Shown: piece after piece, positions 32,699 to 40,714 of the stretch
Numbering within the stretch: position 1 is the stretch's first letter
Layout of the letters: the number at the start of each line of letters is the position of its first letter
NCBI GenBank assembly: GCA_937924855.1
Contig: CALEYQ010000057.1
Location: 18,837-82,836, forward strand
From: an uncultured Bacteroidota bacterium
GTDB taxonomy: Bacteria > Bacteroidota > Bacteroidia > JADZBD01
Length of the DNA: 64,000 bases
Reading direction: 5' to 3'
Notes under the pieces: generated by a model
Database searches by the model: none
Seen by the model: the letters and a program-made list of their open reading frames with translations, nothing else
Told to the model about the DNA's origin: nothing
Program-made: the position numbers and the translations under genes

Positions 32699-33304
32699 CT
32701 CCGGAAACATCCGGTTAAGCATGTCTTTTATGTTCGGGTAGGAACCTTCCAAAAGTTGAATGGCCTTTTCGTGATTTGCCCAAACGGCTTTTTCAATAGC
32801 CTCTTCCTTTTGTGGATACAGCGCAGGTGATCCAGCAACCTCCATGGGAAACCACCAGGTTTCTTTTAATACGGGCTTTTTTCGTTCACGGTAAAAATGA
32901 TAACCGTGAACAGCCGCACCGGTAATTGTAAGCCCGCTTAAACCGCACTCTTCCTCAACTTCCCTTAATGCACCCTTTTCCGGCGACTCGCCGGGATCGA
33001 GTTTACCCTTGGGCAAATCCCATAAGCCCTTTCGCAAAATTAACAACCATTCATCGTTTTCGTTTTTTACCACTCCTCCACCTGCTCTGATAAAACCCCA
33101 TAATTTTCCCAGCCGGCCAATAACCTTTGCCTCCTCATTCGAATAAATGAATAATTTTTTTTCATCGCTTTTTAAAAATGCATTAATTCCATTCCATAAT
33201 GAAGCCTCGTCAGAAGGGGAAAAGCCTCCGGAAAGTCCCGCTTCCTCAAAATCGGATGAAGGGCCCGTAAGGATGGTTTTGTTTTCTAAAAAAATCTTTT
33301 TCAA
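32675..33304 (-). CDS. Nudix hydrolase
   Basis: A protein of about 209 residues with a complete Nudix box, GKLDPGESPEKGALREVEEE followed by CGL, which matches GX5EX7REUXEEXGU. Nudix enzymes hydrolyse nucleoside diphosphates linked to other groups; the substrate here is unknown. No ATG exists near the N-terminus. An in-frame stop upstream limits the start to TTG at 33343 or TTG at 33304. I prefer 33304 (MKKIFLENKTILTG) because it is closer to the family N-terminus I know. It is divergent from pyrE with a very short gap, and convergent with the DinB-like gene. Confidence 0.83.
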   Translation of the reverse strand: MKKIFLENKTILTGPSSDFEEAGLSGGFSPSDEASLWNGINAFLKSDEKKLFIYSNEEAKVIGRLGKLWGFIRAGGGVVKNENDEWLLILRKGLWDLPKGKLDPGESPEKGALREVEEECGLSGLTITGAAVHGYHFYRERKKPVLKETWWFPMEVAGSPALYPQKEEAIEKAVWANHEKAIQLLEGSYPNIKDMLNRMFPELFSFKID

Positions 33305-33331
33305 ACTAAACGGTTTAAGCAGGAAAAAAAA

Positions 33332-33339
33332 TATCTTTG
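33332..33339 (+). promoter_or_regulatory. TAnnTTTG -7 element 4 bases before the pyrE start
   Basis: TATCTTTG, then TCAA, then the ATG at 33344. The PyrE N-terminus is standard, so the start is not in doubt, and the message would have almost no leader. Confidence 0.55.
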
Positions 33340-33343
33340 TCAA

Positions 33344-33994
33344 ATGCTATTTAACACGGAATCAGCCCATAAAATTGCTGAATTTCTACTCCAAATCAAA
33401 GCCATTAAATTACAGCCCTCAAAACCCTTTACCTGGGCTTCAGGTTGGAAATCTCCTATTTATTGCGATAACCGGAAAACCCTGTCTCATCCCAAGGTGA
33501 GAACTTACATCCGCCAGCAATTTACTAAAGTTGTGGAAGAAAAATTCGGGAAACCCGATGTAATTGCCGGTGTGGCAACGGGAGCAATTGCCCATGGGGT
33601 GCTTGTGGCTCAGGATTTGGGTCTTCCCTTTATTTATGTAAGACCTGAACCCAAAAAACACGGCCTTGAAAACCTGATAGAAGGGGAAATTGAAAAAGGT
33701 CAATCGGTTGTACTGATTGAAGACCTGGTCTCAACCGGTGGAAGTAGCCTGAAAGCAGTTGAGGCGCTTCGGAAAGCAGGTGTTGAAGTAAAAGGAATGT
33801 CATCTATTTTTTCCTACGGTTTTAAGGCAGCCAGCGATAATTTTAAAAAATCGAAATGCGACCTTATTACTTTGTGCAACTACGAAATTCTGATGAAAAA
33901 GGCCGTTGAGAAAGATTATATTTCCGAATCAGACCTCACCTCCATGAAATTGTGGAGAGATAATCCCGCCGAATGGGGCCTTCAAAAGAAATAG
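33344..33994 (+). CDS. pyrE: Orotate phosphoribosyltransferase
   Basis: It converts orotate plus PRPP to orotidine-5'-phosphate in de novo pyrimidine synthesis. The 216 residues show the Bacteroidota PyrE N-terminus (LQIKAIKLQPSKPFTWASGW, then KSPIYCDNRKTL), the flexible-loop segment YVRPEPKKHG, and the PRPP motif VVLIEDLVSTGGSSLKAV. It is followed after 3 bases by an SRPBCC-domain gene. pyrG for CTP synthesis lies elsewhere in the window (42682-44307). Confidence 0.95.
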   Translation: MLFNTESAHKIAEFLLQIKAIKLQPSKPFTWASGWKSPIYCDNRKTLSHPKVRTYIRQQFTKVVEEKFGKPDVIAGVATGAIAHGVLVAQDLGLPFIYVRPEPKKHGLENLIEGEIEKGQSVVLIEDLVSTGGSSLKAVEALRKAGVEVKGMSSIFSYGFKAASDNFKKSKCDLITLCNYEILMKKAVEKDYISESDLTSMKLWRDNPAEWGLQKK

Positions 33995-33997
33995 AAA

Positions 33998-34405
33998 ATG
34001 AGCAAAACCCTTATAGAAAGTAACATCGTTGAGATAGAAAACTCCCGGGAAAATGTTTTTTCCTTTTTGTCCGACTTCAATAATTTTGAAAAATTAATGC
34101 CCCCCCAGGTTACTAAATGGCAGTCGACAAACGATACCTGCTCATTTGTGATTAACGGGATGGCAACCATAGGCATGAAAATGGTCGGGAAAACTCCTCC
34201 GGAAAAAATTGCCATCGAATCGGCTGGTGATAAAATCCCACTTCAGTTTAATCTGGATGTTCATTTGAAGGATACGGGTTCCGGAAAATGTCAGGGGCAA
34301 CTTATTTTTTCTTCCGACATGAATCCCATGATGAAAATGATGGTGGAAAAGCCCCTTACCAACTTTTTCAATCTCCTGGCCGAAAAAATGAAGGAGATTA
34401 AATAA
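33998..34405 (+). CDS. SRPBCC-domain protein (START-like fold)
   Basis: A 135-residue single-domain protein of the polyketide cyclase / START-like superfamily. The N-terminus IVEIENSRENVFSFLSDFNN is typical. The central strands and the long C-terminal helix (VEKPLTNFFNLLAEKMKEIK) fit the helix-grip fold that binds hydrophobic ligands. No ligand can be named. It starts 3 bases after pyrE and overlaps the end of convergent birA by 8 bases. I recall this pyrE / SRPBCC / birA order in other Bacteroidota. Confidence 0.82.
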   Translation: MSKTLIESNIVEIENSRENVFSFLSDFNNFEKLMPPQVTKWQSTNDTCSFVINGMATIGMKMVGKTPPEKIAIESAGDKIPLQFNLDVHLKDTGSGKCQGQLIFSSDMNPMMKMMVEKPLTNFFNLLAEKMKEIK

Positions 34406-35165
34406 GCCATTCGAGCCCCTGTAAATAGTATTCCCTGATTATTCCGTCATTCAGGTTTTTTACTCTGATTTTACCGGTTTCAGTTACATCTTCCGGTTTG
34501 CCGGTGAATTCGCCGGTTGCATCACGAAACTTTACTTCCTTCCCAAGGCCGAACAATTTTGTTTTGTATTCATTCAACAGGCTTTTTCTCCCAGGGCCCC
34601 TGAAACGCTCCCAATAGTTTTGAAAGTGAATTAAGAATTTATTCAAGGCTAATTCGGGAGGAAGATTTTTTTTCGTGTGTTTTATTAGAGATGTAGTGGC
34701 CCTTCCCGGAATTTCGGGGTGCCCGTTTAAATTAATTCCAACCCCGACAACACTCCACGAAATTTGATCCCCCTGAATAATGTTTTCAATTAATATTCCC
34801 CCTGCTTTCCTGCCGTTTATTAGAATGTCATTCGGCCATTTTATCAGGATTTCGGGCTCATCCTCCGTATTTGACAGTTCTTCCGCCACAAAGGCATGGG
34901 CCGCCAATGCCGTTAAAATGGAGAGGGAAAACCCACCGGTGTCTATTTTTACCCCGGGATTCAGAACTATACTCAGGGTAAGCCCCATGCCGGCTTCACT
35001 CTCCCATACCTTTTCGCGCTGTCCTCGGCCGCGCTCCTGTTGTACGGTATAAATCACATCTCCCGCCCCGGCAACCCCCGATTTTATCATTTCAAGGGCT
35101 TTGGAATTGGTCGATTCAAGAACCGGAAAATGATGCACTTTATACTCCTGCAGACTTGTCTCCAT
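34398..35165 (-). CDS. birA: Biotin-[acetyl-CoA-carboxylase] ligase
   Basis: It activates biotin with ATP and attaches it to the carboxyl-carrier lysine of biotin-dependent carboxylases. The 255 residues have the substrate motif QERGRGQREKVWESEAGMGL, KWPNDILINGRKAGGILIE, and the C-terminal SH3-like domain. There is no N-terminal helix-turn-helix, so this is a ligase only, not a repressor. It diverges from rsfS, and a TAATTTAG-type box lies about 20 bases upstream on the minus strand. Confidence 0.94.
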   Translation of the reverse strand: METSLQEYKVHHFPVLESTNSKALEMIKSGVAGAGDVIYTVQQERGRGQREKVWESEAGMGLTLSIVLNPGVKIDTGGFSLSILTALAAHAFVAEELSNTEDEPEILIKWPNDILINGRKAGGILIENIIQGDQISWSVVGVGINLNGHPEIPGRATTSLIKHTKKNLPPELALNKFLIHFQNYWERFRGPGRKSLLNEYKTKLFGLGKEVKFRDATGEFTGKPEDVTETGKIRVKNLNDGIIREYYLQGLEWLI

Positions 35166-35213
35166 TTTGTTGATTATCAGGAACTAAATTAAAACTATTT
35201 AGGGATTTTTGAT

Positions 35214-35221
35214 TAACTTTG
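35214..35221 (+). promoter_or_regulatory. TAnnTTTG -7 element of the rsfS-ftsH operon
   Basis: TAACTTTG, a perfect -7 match, 19 bases before the rsfS ATG. No TTTG stands at the standard -33 distance. Confidence 0.5.
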
Positions 35222-35240
35222 GACTCCATAATTTCAGGGC

Positions 35241-35636
35241 ATGGCAAAAAGAAAAACAAAACCAAAATCCCCGTCGAAACAATCCGACCCTTCGCTTTCG
35301 CTTGCTCATGCCGCCATTGAAGGAATCCAGGAAAAAAAAGGCAATAACGTGGTGCTGATAAATCTGAAGGAAATTACAACCGCAGTTTGCGACTACTTTG
35401 TAATTTGTGAAGGAAATTCCAAAACCCAGGTTGAAGCCATTGCTGATTCTGTAGAGGACCAGATTAAGAAAAAAGAAAAAACAAAACCCTGGCATTCGGA
35501 AGGATTTGGAAATGCGGAATGGATTTTGCTGGACTATGGAAATGTTGTAGTGCATATATTTCAGCCTGAAACCCGGTCTTTTTATCAATTGGAAGAACTG
35601 TGGGCAGATGGCGTAACCCAAAAAATTCCGGGCTAA
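35241..35636 (+). CDS. rsfS: Ribosome silencing factor
   Basis: It binds ribosomal protein uL14 and prevents joining of the ribosomal subunits when nutrients are scarce. The 131 residues have a basic, disordered head (KRKTKPKSPSKQSD). The RsfS domain follows with CDYFVICEGNSKTQVEAIAD, KPWHSEGFGNAEWILLDYG and VVVHIFQPETRSFYQLEELW. Length is normal. It leads the operon rsfS-ftsH-lutC-like-cdsA, with a 4-base gap to ftsH. Confidence 0.95.
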   Translation: MAKRKTKPKSPSKQSDPSLSLAHAAIEGIQEKKGNNVVLINLKEITTAVCDYFVICEGNSKTQVEAIADSVEDQIKKKEKTKPWHSEGFGNAEWILLDYGNVVVHIFQPETRSFYQLEELWADGVTQKIPG

Positions 35637-35640
35637 GATT

Positions 35641-37770
35641 ATGAGTGAAGAAAATAAAGAAACTGAAAATAAAGAAGGTTCCGGCAAGCAGGGCGGAATG
35701 GGAAAGCTGAAAAACAAGCTCCCAAAAAAACCACAATTGCCTAAAAACAACTTTAATTATTATTGGATTTATGTGGCTTTGGTGTTAATCCTCCTAAGCC
35801 TGAGCATTTTTGATTTCCGGGGATCCCCCGAACCCATTTCCTGGTCGGCCTTTTCCACCGCCCTGAAAAATCAGGAAATAGACAGGATTGATATTATTAA
35901 TAAGCGGGAGGCCGAAATTTATATTAAGCCCGAAATTCTTCAGAAGGATCCGGCGCATAAGAAAGTAAAGTTCAACAAGGGACCCCATTACGCATATAAA
36001 ATACCGGAAGTGGGAAATTTTATGGCCATGGTGCGCGAAGTACAGGCCACACTTCCCGAAACCGAAAGAATTACGCCGGAAGACAAAGAAAGATACGAAT
36101 GGACGGACCAGCTCGGTTGGATTTTACCCATCCTGATAATGATTCTTCTTTGGGTGTTTATTATGCGTCGCATGAGTGGCGGACAAAGTGGTCCGGGTCA
36201 GATTTTTAATATAGGAAAATCGAAAGCCCAGCTTTTCGATAAGGATACCCATGTTACCATCACATTCAATGATGTGGCCGGCCTGGATGAAGCTAAAGTG
36301 GAACTGAAAGAAATCGTTGATTTTTTAAAGACCCCCAAAAAATATACCCAGCTGGGTGCAAAAATTCCTAAAGGTGCTTTGCTTGTGGGTCCTCCCGGAA
36401 CCGGGAAAACCCTGCTTGCCAAAGCAGTTGCCGGTGAGGCTAAAGTTCCCTTCTTTTCCCTGAGCGGTTCCGACTTCGTTGACATGTTTGTCGGAGTGGG
36501 TGCTTCAAGGGTTCGCGACCTTTTCCGCCAGGCTAAGGAAAAAGCACCCTGCATAATTTTCATTGACGAAATCGACGCTATTGGAAGGGCCAGAGGAAGA
36601 TCTATTTCTCACGGCGCTAATGATGAAAGGGAAAATACCCTGAATCAGCTTCTCACCGAAATGGACGGTTTTGGATCGAATAGCGGGGTTATTATACTTG
36701 CCGCAACCAACCGCGCTGATATTCTCGACAGAGCCCTTTTGCGGGCCGGTCGGTTCGACAGGCAGATTTATGTTGATATGCCTGATCTGAATGAAAGAAA
36801 AGAAATTTTCCTTGTGCATCTGCGCCCACTGAAACTTGCCAAAGACCTGGATGTGGATTTTCTCGCCCGTCAGACCCCCGGATTTTCAGGTGCGGATATT
36901 GCCAATATTTGTAACGAAGCTGCACTGATCGCTGCCCGGAATAATAAATCCGAAGTGGATAAACAGGATTTTCTGGATGCCGTAGACAGAATTGTAGGCG
37001 GGTTGGAAAAACGAAATAAAATTATTTCTCCCGAAGAAAAGAAAGTTATTGCTTTCCATGAGGCCGGACATGCAACCGTAAGCTGGCTCGTAAAACATGC
37101 TTCTCCCTTAGTTAAAGTTACCATTGTTCCGCGGGGACGATCTCTGGGAGCCGCATGGTATCTGCCTGAAGAAAGACAAATTACCACCGCAGAACAAATT
37201 TATGATGAAATGTGCGCTGCCCTTGGTGGAAGAGCCGCTGAGGAGATAATTTTTGGAAAGGTTTCCACCGGAGCCCTGTCCGATTTAGAGAAAATTACAA
37301 AACAGGCCTACGCCATGGTAGTTTATTATGGCCTGAACGATAAAATAGGAAACATAAGTTATTACGATTCCAGTGGTCAGGCTGATATGGGTTTCCAAAA
37401 ACCATATAGCGAGAAAACGGCCGAAACCATAGATGGAGAAGTACGCAAACTGGTTGAAAACTGTTATTCAAGGACCTTAAAAATTCTGGAAGAGAACAAG
37501 GAAAAACTTATTAAGCTTGCTAACCAACTGTTGGAAAAGGAAGTGATTTTCAAGGAAGACCTGGAAGAGATTTTCGGGAAAAGGCCCTTTGATGAGCCCG
37601 AGAAAAATGAGAAAAAAGAAAATCAGTCCGGTCCGGTTAATGGCAAGCCTTCCGAAAGTAATGTTGAAAAGAAGGAATCGCCCGATTCAGAAGTAAGTGT
37701 CGAAACTGAAAAAGCAAAAGACAAACCAGAGGATCCCCCTAAAAAAGACGATAACCCTACCTTGTTTTAA
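35641..37770 (+). CDS. ftsH: ATP-dependent zinc metalloprotease FtsH
   Basis: A membrane-anchored AAA+ protease that degrades misassembled membrane proteins and short-lived regulators. The 709 residues contain a charged head, a transmembrane helix near residues 42-58, a periplasmic domain, and a second helix near residues 160-177. The AAA module follows (GPPGTGKT, IFIDEIDAIGRARG, the second-region-of-homology arginines in RALLRAGRFDRQI). The zinc-binding HEAGH has His473, Glu474 and His477. The tail of about 60 residues is rich in Lys, Glu and Pro and is probably disordered. It is fourth-from-last in nothing unusual: it sits second in the rsfS operon, and its stop is directly followed by the next ATG. 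Confidence 0.96.
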   Translation: MSEENKETENKEGSGKQGGMGKLKNKLPKKPQLPKNNFNYYWIYVALVLILLSLSIFDFRGSPEPISWSAFSTALKNQEIDRIDIINKREAEIYIKPEILQKDPAHKKVKFNKGPHYAYKIPEVGNFMAMVREVQATLPETERITPEDKERYEWTDQLGWILPILIMILLWVFIMRRMSGGQSGPGQIFNIGKSKAQLFDKDTHVTITFNDVAGLDEAKVELKEIVDFLKTPKKYTQLGAKIPKGALLVGPPGTGKTLLAKAVAGEAKVPFFSLSGSDFVDMFVGVGASRVRDLFRQAKEKAPCIIFIDEIDAIGRARGRSISHGANDERENTLNQLLTEMDGFGSNSGVIILAATNRADILDRALLRAGRFDRQIYVDMPDLNERKEIFLVHLRPLKLAKDLDVDFLARQTPGFSGADIANICNEAALIAARNNKSEVDKQDFLDAVDRIVGGLEKRNKIISPEEKKVIAFHEAGHATVSWLVKHASPLVKVTIVPRGRSLGAAWYLPEERQITTAEQIYDEMCAALGGRAAEEIIFGKVSTGALSDLEKITKQAYAMVVYYGLNDKIGNISYYDSSGQADMGFQKPYSEKTAETIDGEVRKLVENCYSRTLKILEENKEKLIKLANQLLEKEVIFKEDLEEIFGKRPFDEPEKNEKKENQSGPVNGKPSESNVEKKESPDSEVSVETEKAKDKPEDPPKKDDNPTLF

Positions 37771-38412
37771 ATGGAAGAAAGTAAGTCGCGGGAAAAAATA
37801 CTTAAAAAGGTCAGGGCAGCACTTATTCAAAAAGTTCCTGAGCCACCTGCCAATATCGACTTCGAATCGGATCTTTATCAGATACCTCCAGGTTCTCCTG
37901 AAGAAATTTTTGCCCGTGAATTTTCCGCCCTTAATGGCAAATTTGTTTTTTGCGAAAGTGAAAATGAATTAAAGGAATCACTTCCCATTTTGATACGGGA
38001 AAGAGGTTGGCAGGAAATTTTTGCTTTTGATCCCGACCTGATAAACATACTCTCCGATGCCGGCATAGCTTTTTCATCCGACGCTTCACAGCTTGCTAAA
38101 GCCGAAACCGGAATCTGTACTTGTGAATTCCTGATAGCACGCACCGGAACAGTAATGGTTTCCTCAAAATTGCCGGGTGGTCGTCGCCTTCCTTTTTACC
38201 CCCATATTTGCATTGTGGTTGCCTACACCGACCAGATTGTCATGAATGTAAAAGACGGATTAAAAAAAATACGCGAAAAATATAAAGGGGAGTTGCCTTC
38301 CATGATTACTGCCATTTCCGGGCCCAGCCGTACAGCAGATATTGAAAAAACTCTGGTTCAGGGGGCTCATGGACCCAGGGATATTTATGTATTTCTCACC
38401 GACCGCTCCTGA
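37771..38412 (+). CDS. lutC: LUD-domain protein, LutC-like
   Basis: A 213-residue LUD-domain protein resembling LutC, a subunit of the L-lactate oxidising LutABC complex. Recognisable parts are CTCEFLIARTGTVMVSSKLP, followed by GGRRLPFYPHICIVVA, and the end AISGPSRTADIEKTLVQGAH, followed by GPRDIYVFL. It starts on the base after the ftsH stop and precedes cdsA by 5 bases. It is thus embedded in a protease/phospholipid operon rather than beside lutA (31496) or lutB (not seen). Its role in this setting may differ from lactate use. Confidence 0.87.
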   Translation: MEESKSREKILKKVRAALIQKVPEPPANIDFESDLYQIPPGSPEEIFAREFSALNGKFVFCESENELKESLPILIRERGWQEIFAFDPDLINILSDAGIAFSSDASQLAKAETGICTCEFLIARTGTVMVSSKLPGGRRLPFYPHICIVVAYTDQIVMNVKDGLKKIREKYKGELPSMITAISGPSRTADIEKTLVQGAHGPRDIYVFLTDRS

Positions 38413-38417
38413 AAACT

Positions 38418-39266
38418 ATGAGCAATTTTTGGGTTCGTGCCATTTCCGGGTTTTTTTTTCTCTTTGTTCTTGTTTCCGGAATATGGTTTCATCAGGCCTC
38501 ATGTTTTTTTCTGTTTGCCATAGTTGCCTTAGGCAGCCTTTGGGAATTTTATAAGCTGGAAAAATTGTCGGGTTCCAACCCTCTGATTATTCCCGGCATT
38601 TTTGTGGCTGTTCTCCTCCTCGGTTTTTACGGTTTGCTTTTTGCCTGGCCCGGTGAAAAAGGTTTCAGGTATTTTTTTCTTCTTCTGCCGGCTTTATTTT
38701 TAATTCCCCTTTTCGAATTGTTCAGAAATAAGCCCAATCCGGTGCGAAATTTCACTTCTTCGCTTGCCGGTTTGATTTATTGTGTGCTTCCCCTGTTGTT
38801 TTTATACAGGGCTGGTTTTGTAGTAGATGGAAAAGACGAAAGCATCAATTTTTCCGGATTTGCCTATCGGCCTGAATTGATTTTGGGATTTTTCATCCTG
38901 ATCTGGTCTTCCGACACTTTTGCATACCTGACCGGAAAAGCCATTGGCCGGACAAAACTATTCGAACGGATCTCACCCAAAAAAACTGTTGAAGGAAGCC
39001 TGGGAGGCATTTTTTTTAATGCCATCGCCGGTTACCTGTTATGGCATTTCTTTGGCATTCTTTCCCTGTTTCATTGGATGGTATTGGCCATCCTTGTAGC
39101 CGCTACAGGAACCCTGGGCGACTTAATAGAATCTATGCTGAAAAGAAATGCAGGAGTTAAAGATTCCGGGAACATTATGCCCGGCCATGGAGGCTTCCTG
39201 GACCGCTTTGATGCAGCTCTTTTTTCAGCCCCTTTTTATATGGCTTATCTTATTCTGATCCACTGA
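38418..39266 (+). CDS. cdsA: Phosphatidate cytidylyltransferase
   Basis: An integral membrane enzyme that makes CDP-diacylglycerol from phosphatidate and CTP, the branch point of phospholipid synthesis. The 282 residues contain about seven to eight hydrophobic segments. The family signature is near the C-terminus: SMLKRNAGVKDSGNIMPGHG, then GFLDRFDA, with the conserved metal-binding aspartates. It is the last gene of the rsfS-ftsH-lutC-cdsA operon. Confidence 0.94.
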   Translation: MSNFWVRAISGFFFLFVLVSGIWFHQASCFFLFAIVALGSLWEFYKLEKLSGSNPLIIPGIFVAVLLLGFYGLLFAWPGEKGFRYFFLLLPALFLIPLFELFRNKPNPVRNFTSSLAGLIYCVLPLLFLYRAGFVVDGKDESINFSGFAYRPELILGFFILIWSSDTFAYLTGKAIGRTKLFERISPKKTVEGSLGGIFFNAIAGYLLWHFFGILSLFHWMVLAILVAATGTLGDLIESMLKRNAGVKDSGNIMPGHGGFLDRFDAALFSAPFYMAYLILIH

Positions 39267-39306
39267 TTTAGGCCTTAAATCTATGATTTCAAATCCTTCG
39301 CCGATA

Positions 39307-39340
39307 TTTGTAACCTGAATATATAAAAACCCTAAATTTG
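39307..39340 (+). promoter_or_regulatory. Promoter of the glutamate dehydrogenase gene
   Basis: TTTG at 39307-39310, 22 bases, then a perfect TAAATTTG at 39333-39340, 32 bases before the ATG. Confidence 0.6.
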
Positions 39341-39372
39341 CTTTACTGATTTCCAACAATTTACCATCAATT

Positions 39373-40671
39373 ATGGATACCAATTTGAAAACTCAGGAAA
39401 AGAAAACCGAATCACAAAATCAGGATAACCATCCCAGCATGTTCGACAGCGTTTTGGCCCGACTTGACAGTGCAGCAAAACTTTTCGGACTCTCAGACGA
39501 GGTCCGGGGCATGCTTCGTCATCCTCAGAAAGAAGTTAAAGTGTCTCTGCCTATCAATATGGATAACGGACAGGTGCAGGTTTTTGAAGGATATCGAACC
39601 ATTCACAGCACCGCTCTTGGCCCTTCCAAAGGTGGGATCCGCTATGCCATGGATGTAAATTCAGACGAGGTTAATGCACTTGCCGCCTGGATGACTTTTA
39701 AATGTGCTATCGCTAATTTGCCTTATGGCGGAGGAAAGGGTGGCATTAAATGCGACCCTAAAGTAATGTCGGTGGGAGAACTGGAGCGCTTGACCAAGGC
39801 CTATGCCCTGGCCATGATGGATGTTTTTGGTGAAAACCGCGATATTCCCGCTCCTGATATGGGTACCAGCAAACGGGAAATGGCCTGGATTGTTGATACC
39901 TATTCCAAAATAATGGGTCAGCATTGTCCCGGTGTTGTAACCGGAAAACCTATTACTCTCGGTGGATCCAGGGGCAGGGAAGCCGCTACCGGAAGGGGTG
40001 TTATGGTTGCTGCTCTTGAAGCGATGAAAAAAATCGGAATGGATAAGAAGAGCGCGACCGCAGCCGTGCAGGGATTTGGAAATGTGGGAAGCCATGCCGT
40101 TCGCCTGTTAGCTTCACGAGGCATTAAAATACTCGCCATTTCGGATCATACTTCCGCCTTCTGGAATGAAAAAGGAATCGATGTGGAAGTTGCTCTTAAA
40201 TATGTTAAGGATAACGGTGGAACCCTGAAAGGTTTTAAAGGGGGAGCTGAAATAACAAATAGCGATTTGTTAATCTCTAAAGTAGATGTACTGGTTCCGG
40301 CCGCCATTCAAAATGTTATCAATGCAGATGTTGCTGCTAAAATTCAGGCTAAGCTGATTGTGGAAGGTGCAAATGGTCCCACAACAGCAGAGGCAGATCC
40401 GGTTCTTTATGATAAAGGTGTTGTGGTTGTTCCCGATGTGCTTGCTAACGGGGGCGGTGTTACCGTTTCCTATTTTGAATGGGTTCAGAACAAATACGGC
40501 CACTATTGGCCCGAGGACGAGGTTAACGCCAAATCTGATGCCAGTATGACCAATGCTTTTGAAAATGTATGGTATAACTCCCAGCAATACAAAACCAGTA
40601 TGCGAATAGGCTCTTATATTACCGCGCTTAAGCGCATAGATAAAGCCCTTCGTTACCGGGGGAATTACTAA
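39373..40671 (+). CDS. gdh: Glutamate dehydrogenase (NAD(P)-dependent)
   Basis: It interconverts glutamate and 2-oxoglutarate plus ammonia. The 432 residues match the hexameric GDH of the roughly 420-residue class (GudB/RocG-like). GPSKGGIRYAMDVNSDEVNA, then KCAIANLPYGGGKGGIKCDP with the catalytic lysines, the aspartate-containing IPAPDMGTSKREMAWI, and the nucleotide-binding AAVQGFGNVGSHAVRLLA are all present. It has a good own promoter and a strong terminator after it. With ornithine aminotransferase (739-1986) it links amino-acid degradation to the TCA cycle. Confidence 0.95.
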   Translation: MDTNLKTQEKKTESQNQDNHPSMFDSVLARLDSAAKLFGLSDEVRGMLRHPQKEVKVSLPINMDNGQVQVFEGYRTIHSTALGPSKGGIRYAMDVNSDEVNALAAWMTFKCAIANLPYGGGKGGIKCDPKVMSVGELERLTKAYALAMMDVFGENRDIPAPDMGTSKREMAWIVDTYSKIMGQHCPGVVTGKPITLGGSRGREAATGRGVMVAALEAMKKIGMDKKSATAAVQGFGNVGSHAVRLLASRGIKILAISDHTSAFWNEKGIDVEVALKYVKDNGGTLKGFKGGAEITNSDLLISKVDVLVPAAIQNVINADVAAKIQAKLIVEGANGPTTAEADPVLYDKGVVVVPDVLANGGGVTVSYFEWVQNKYGHYWPEDEVNAKSDASMTNAFENVWYNSQQYKTSMRIGSYITALKRIDKALRYRGNY

Positions 40672-40684
40672 GAATAACTGATTA

Positions 40685-40714
40685 AAAAAAAACCTCCGGA
40701 CGGAGGTTTTTTTT
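40685..40714. terminator. Bidirectional rho-independent terminator between gdh and yidC
   Basis: CCTCC, loop GGAC, GGAGG, flanked by eight A on the left and eight T on the right, so it can end transcription of gdh (plus) and yidC (minus). The yidC stop codon lies at its right edge. Confidence 0.85.

Noticed and set aside
35641..37770. Charged C-terminal tail of FtsH as a possible fusion domain
   Set aside because: Lys/Glu/Pro-rich low-complexity tails are common in Bacteroidota FtsH, and no domain is recognisable.
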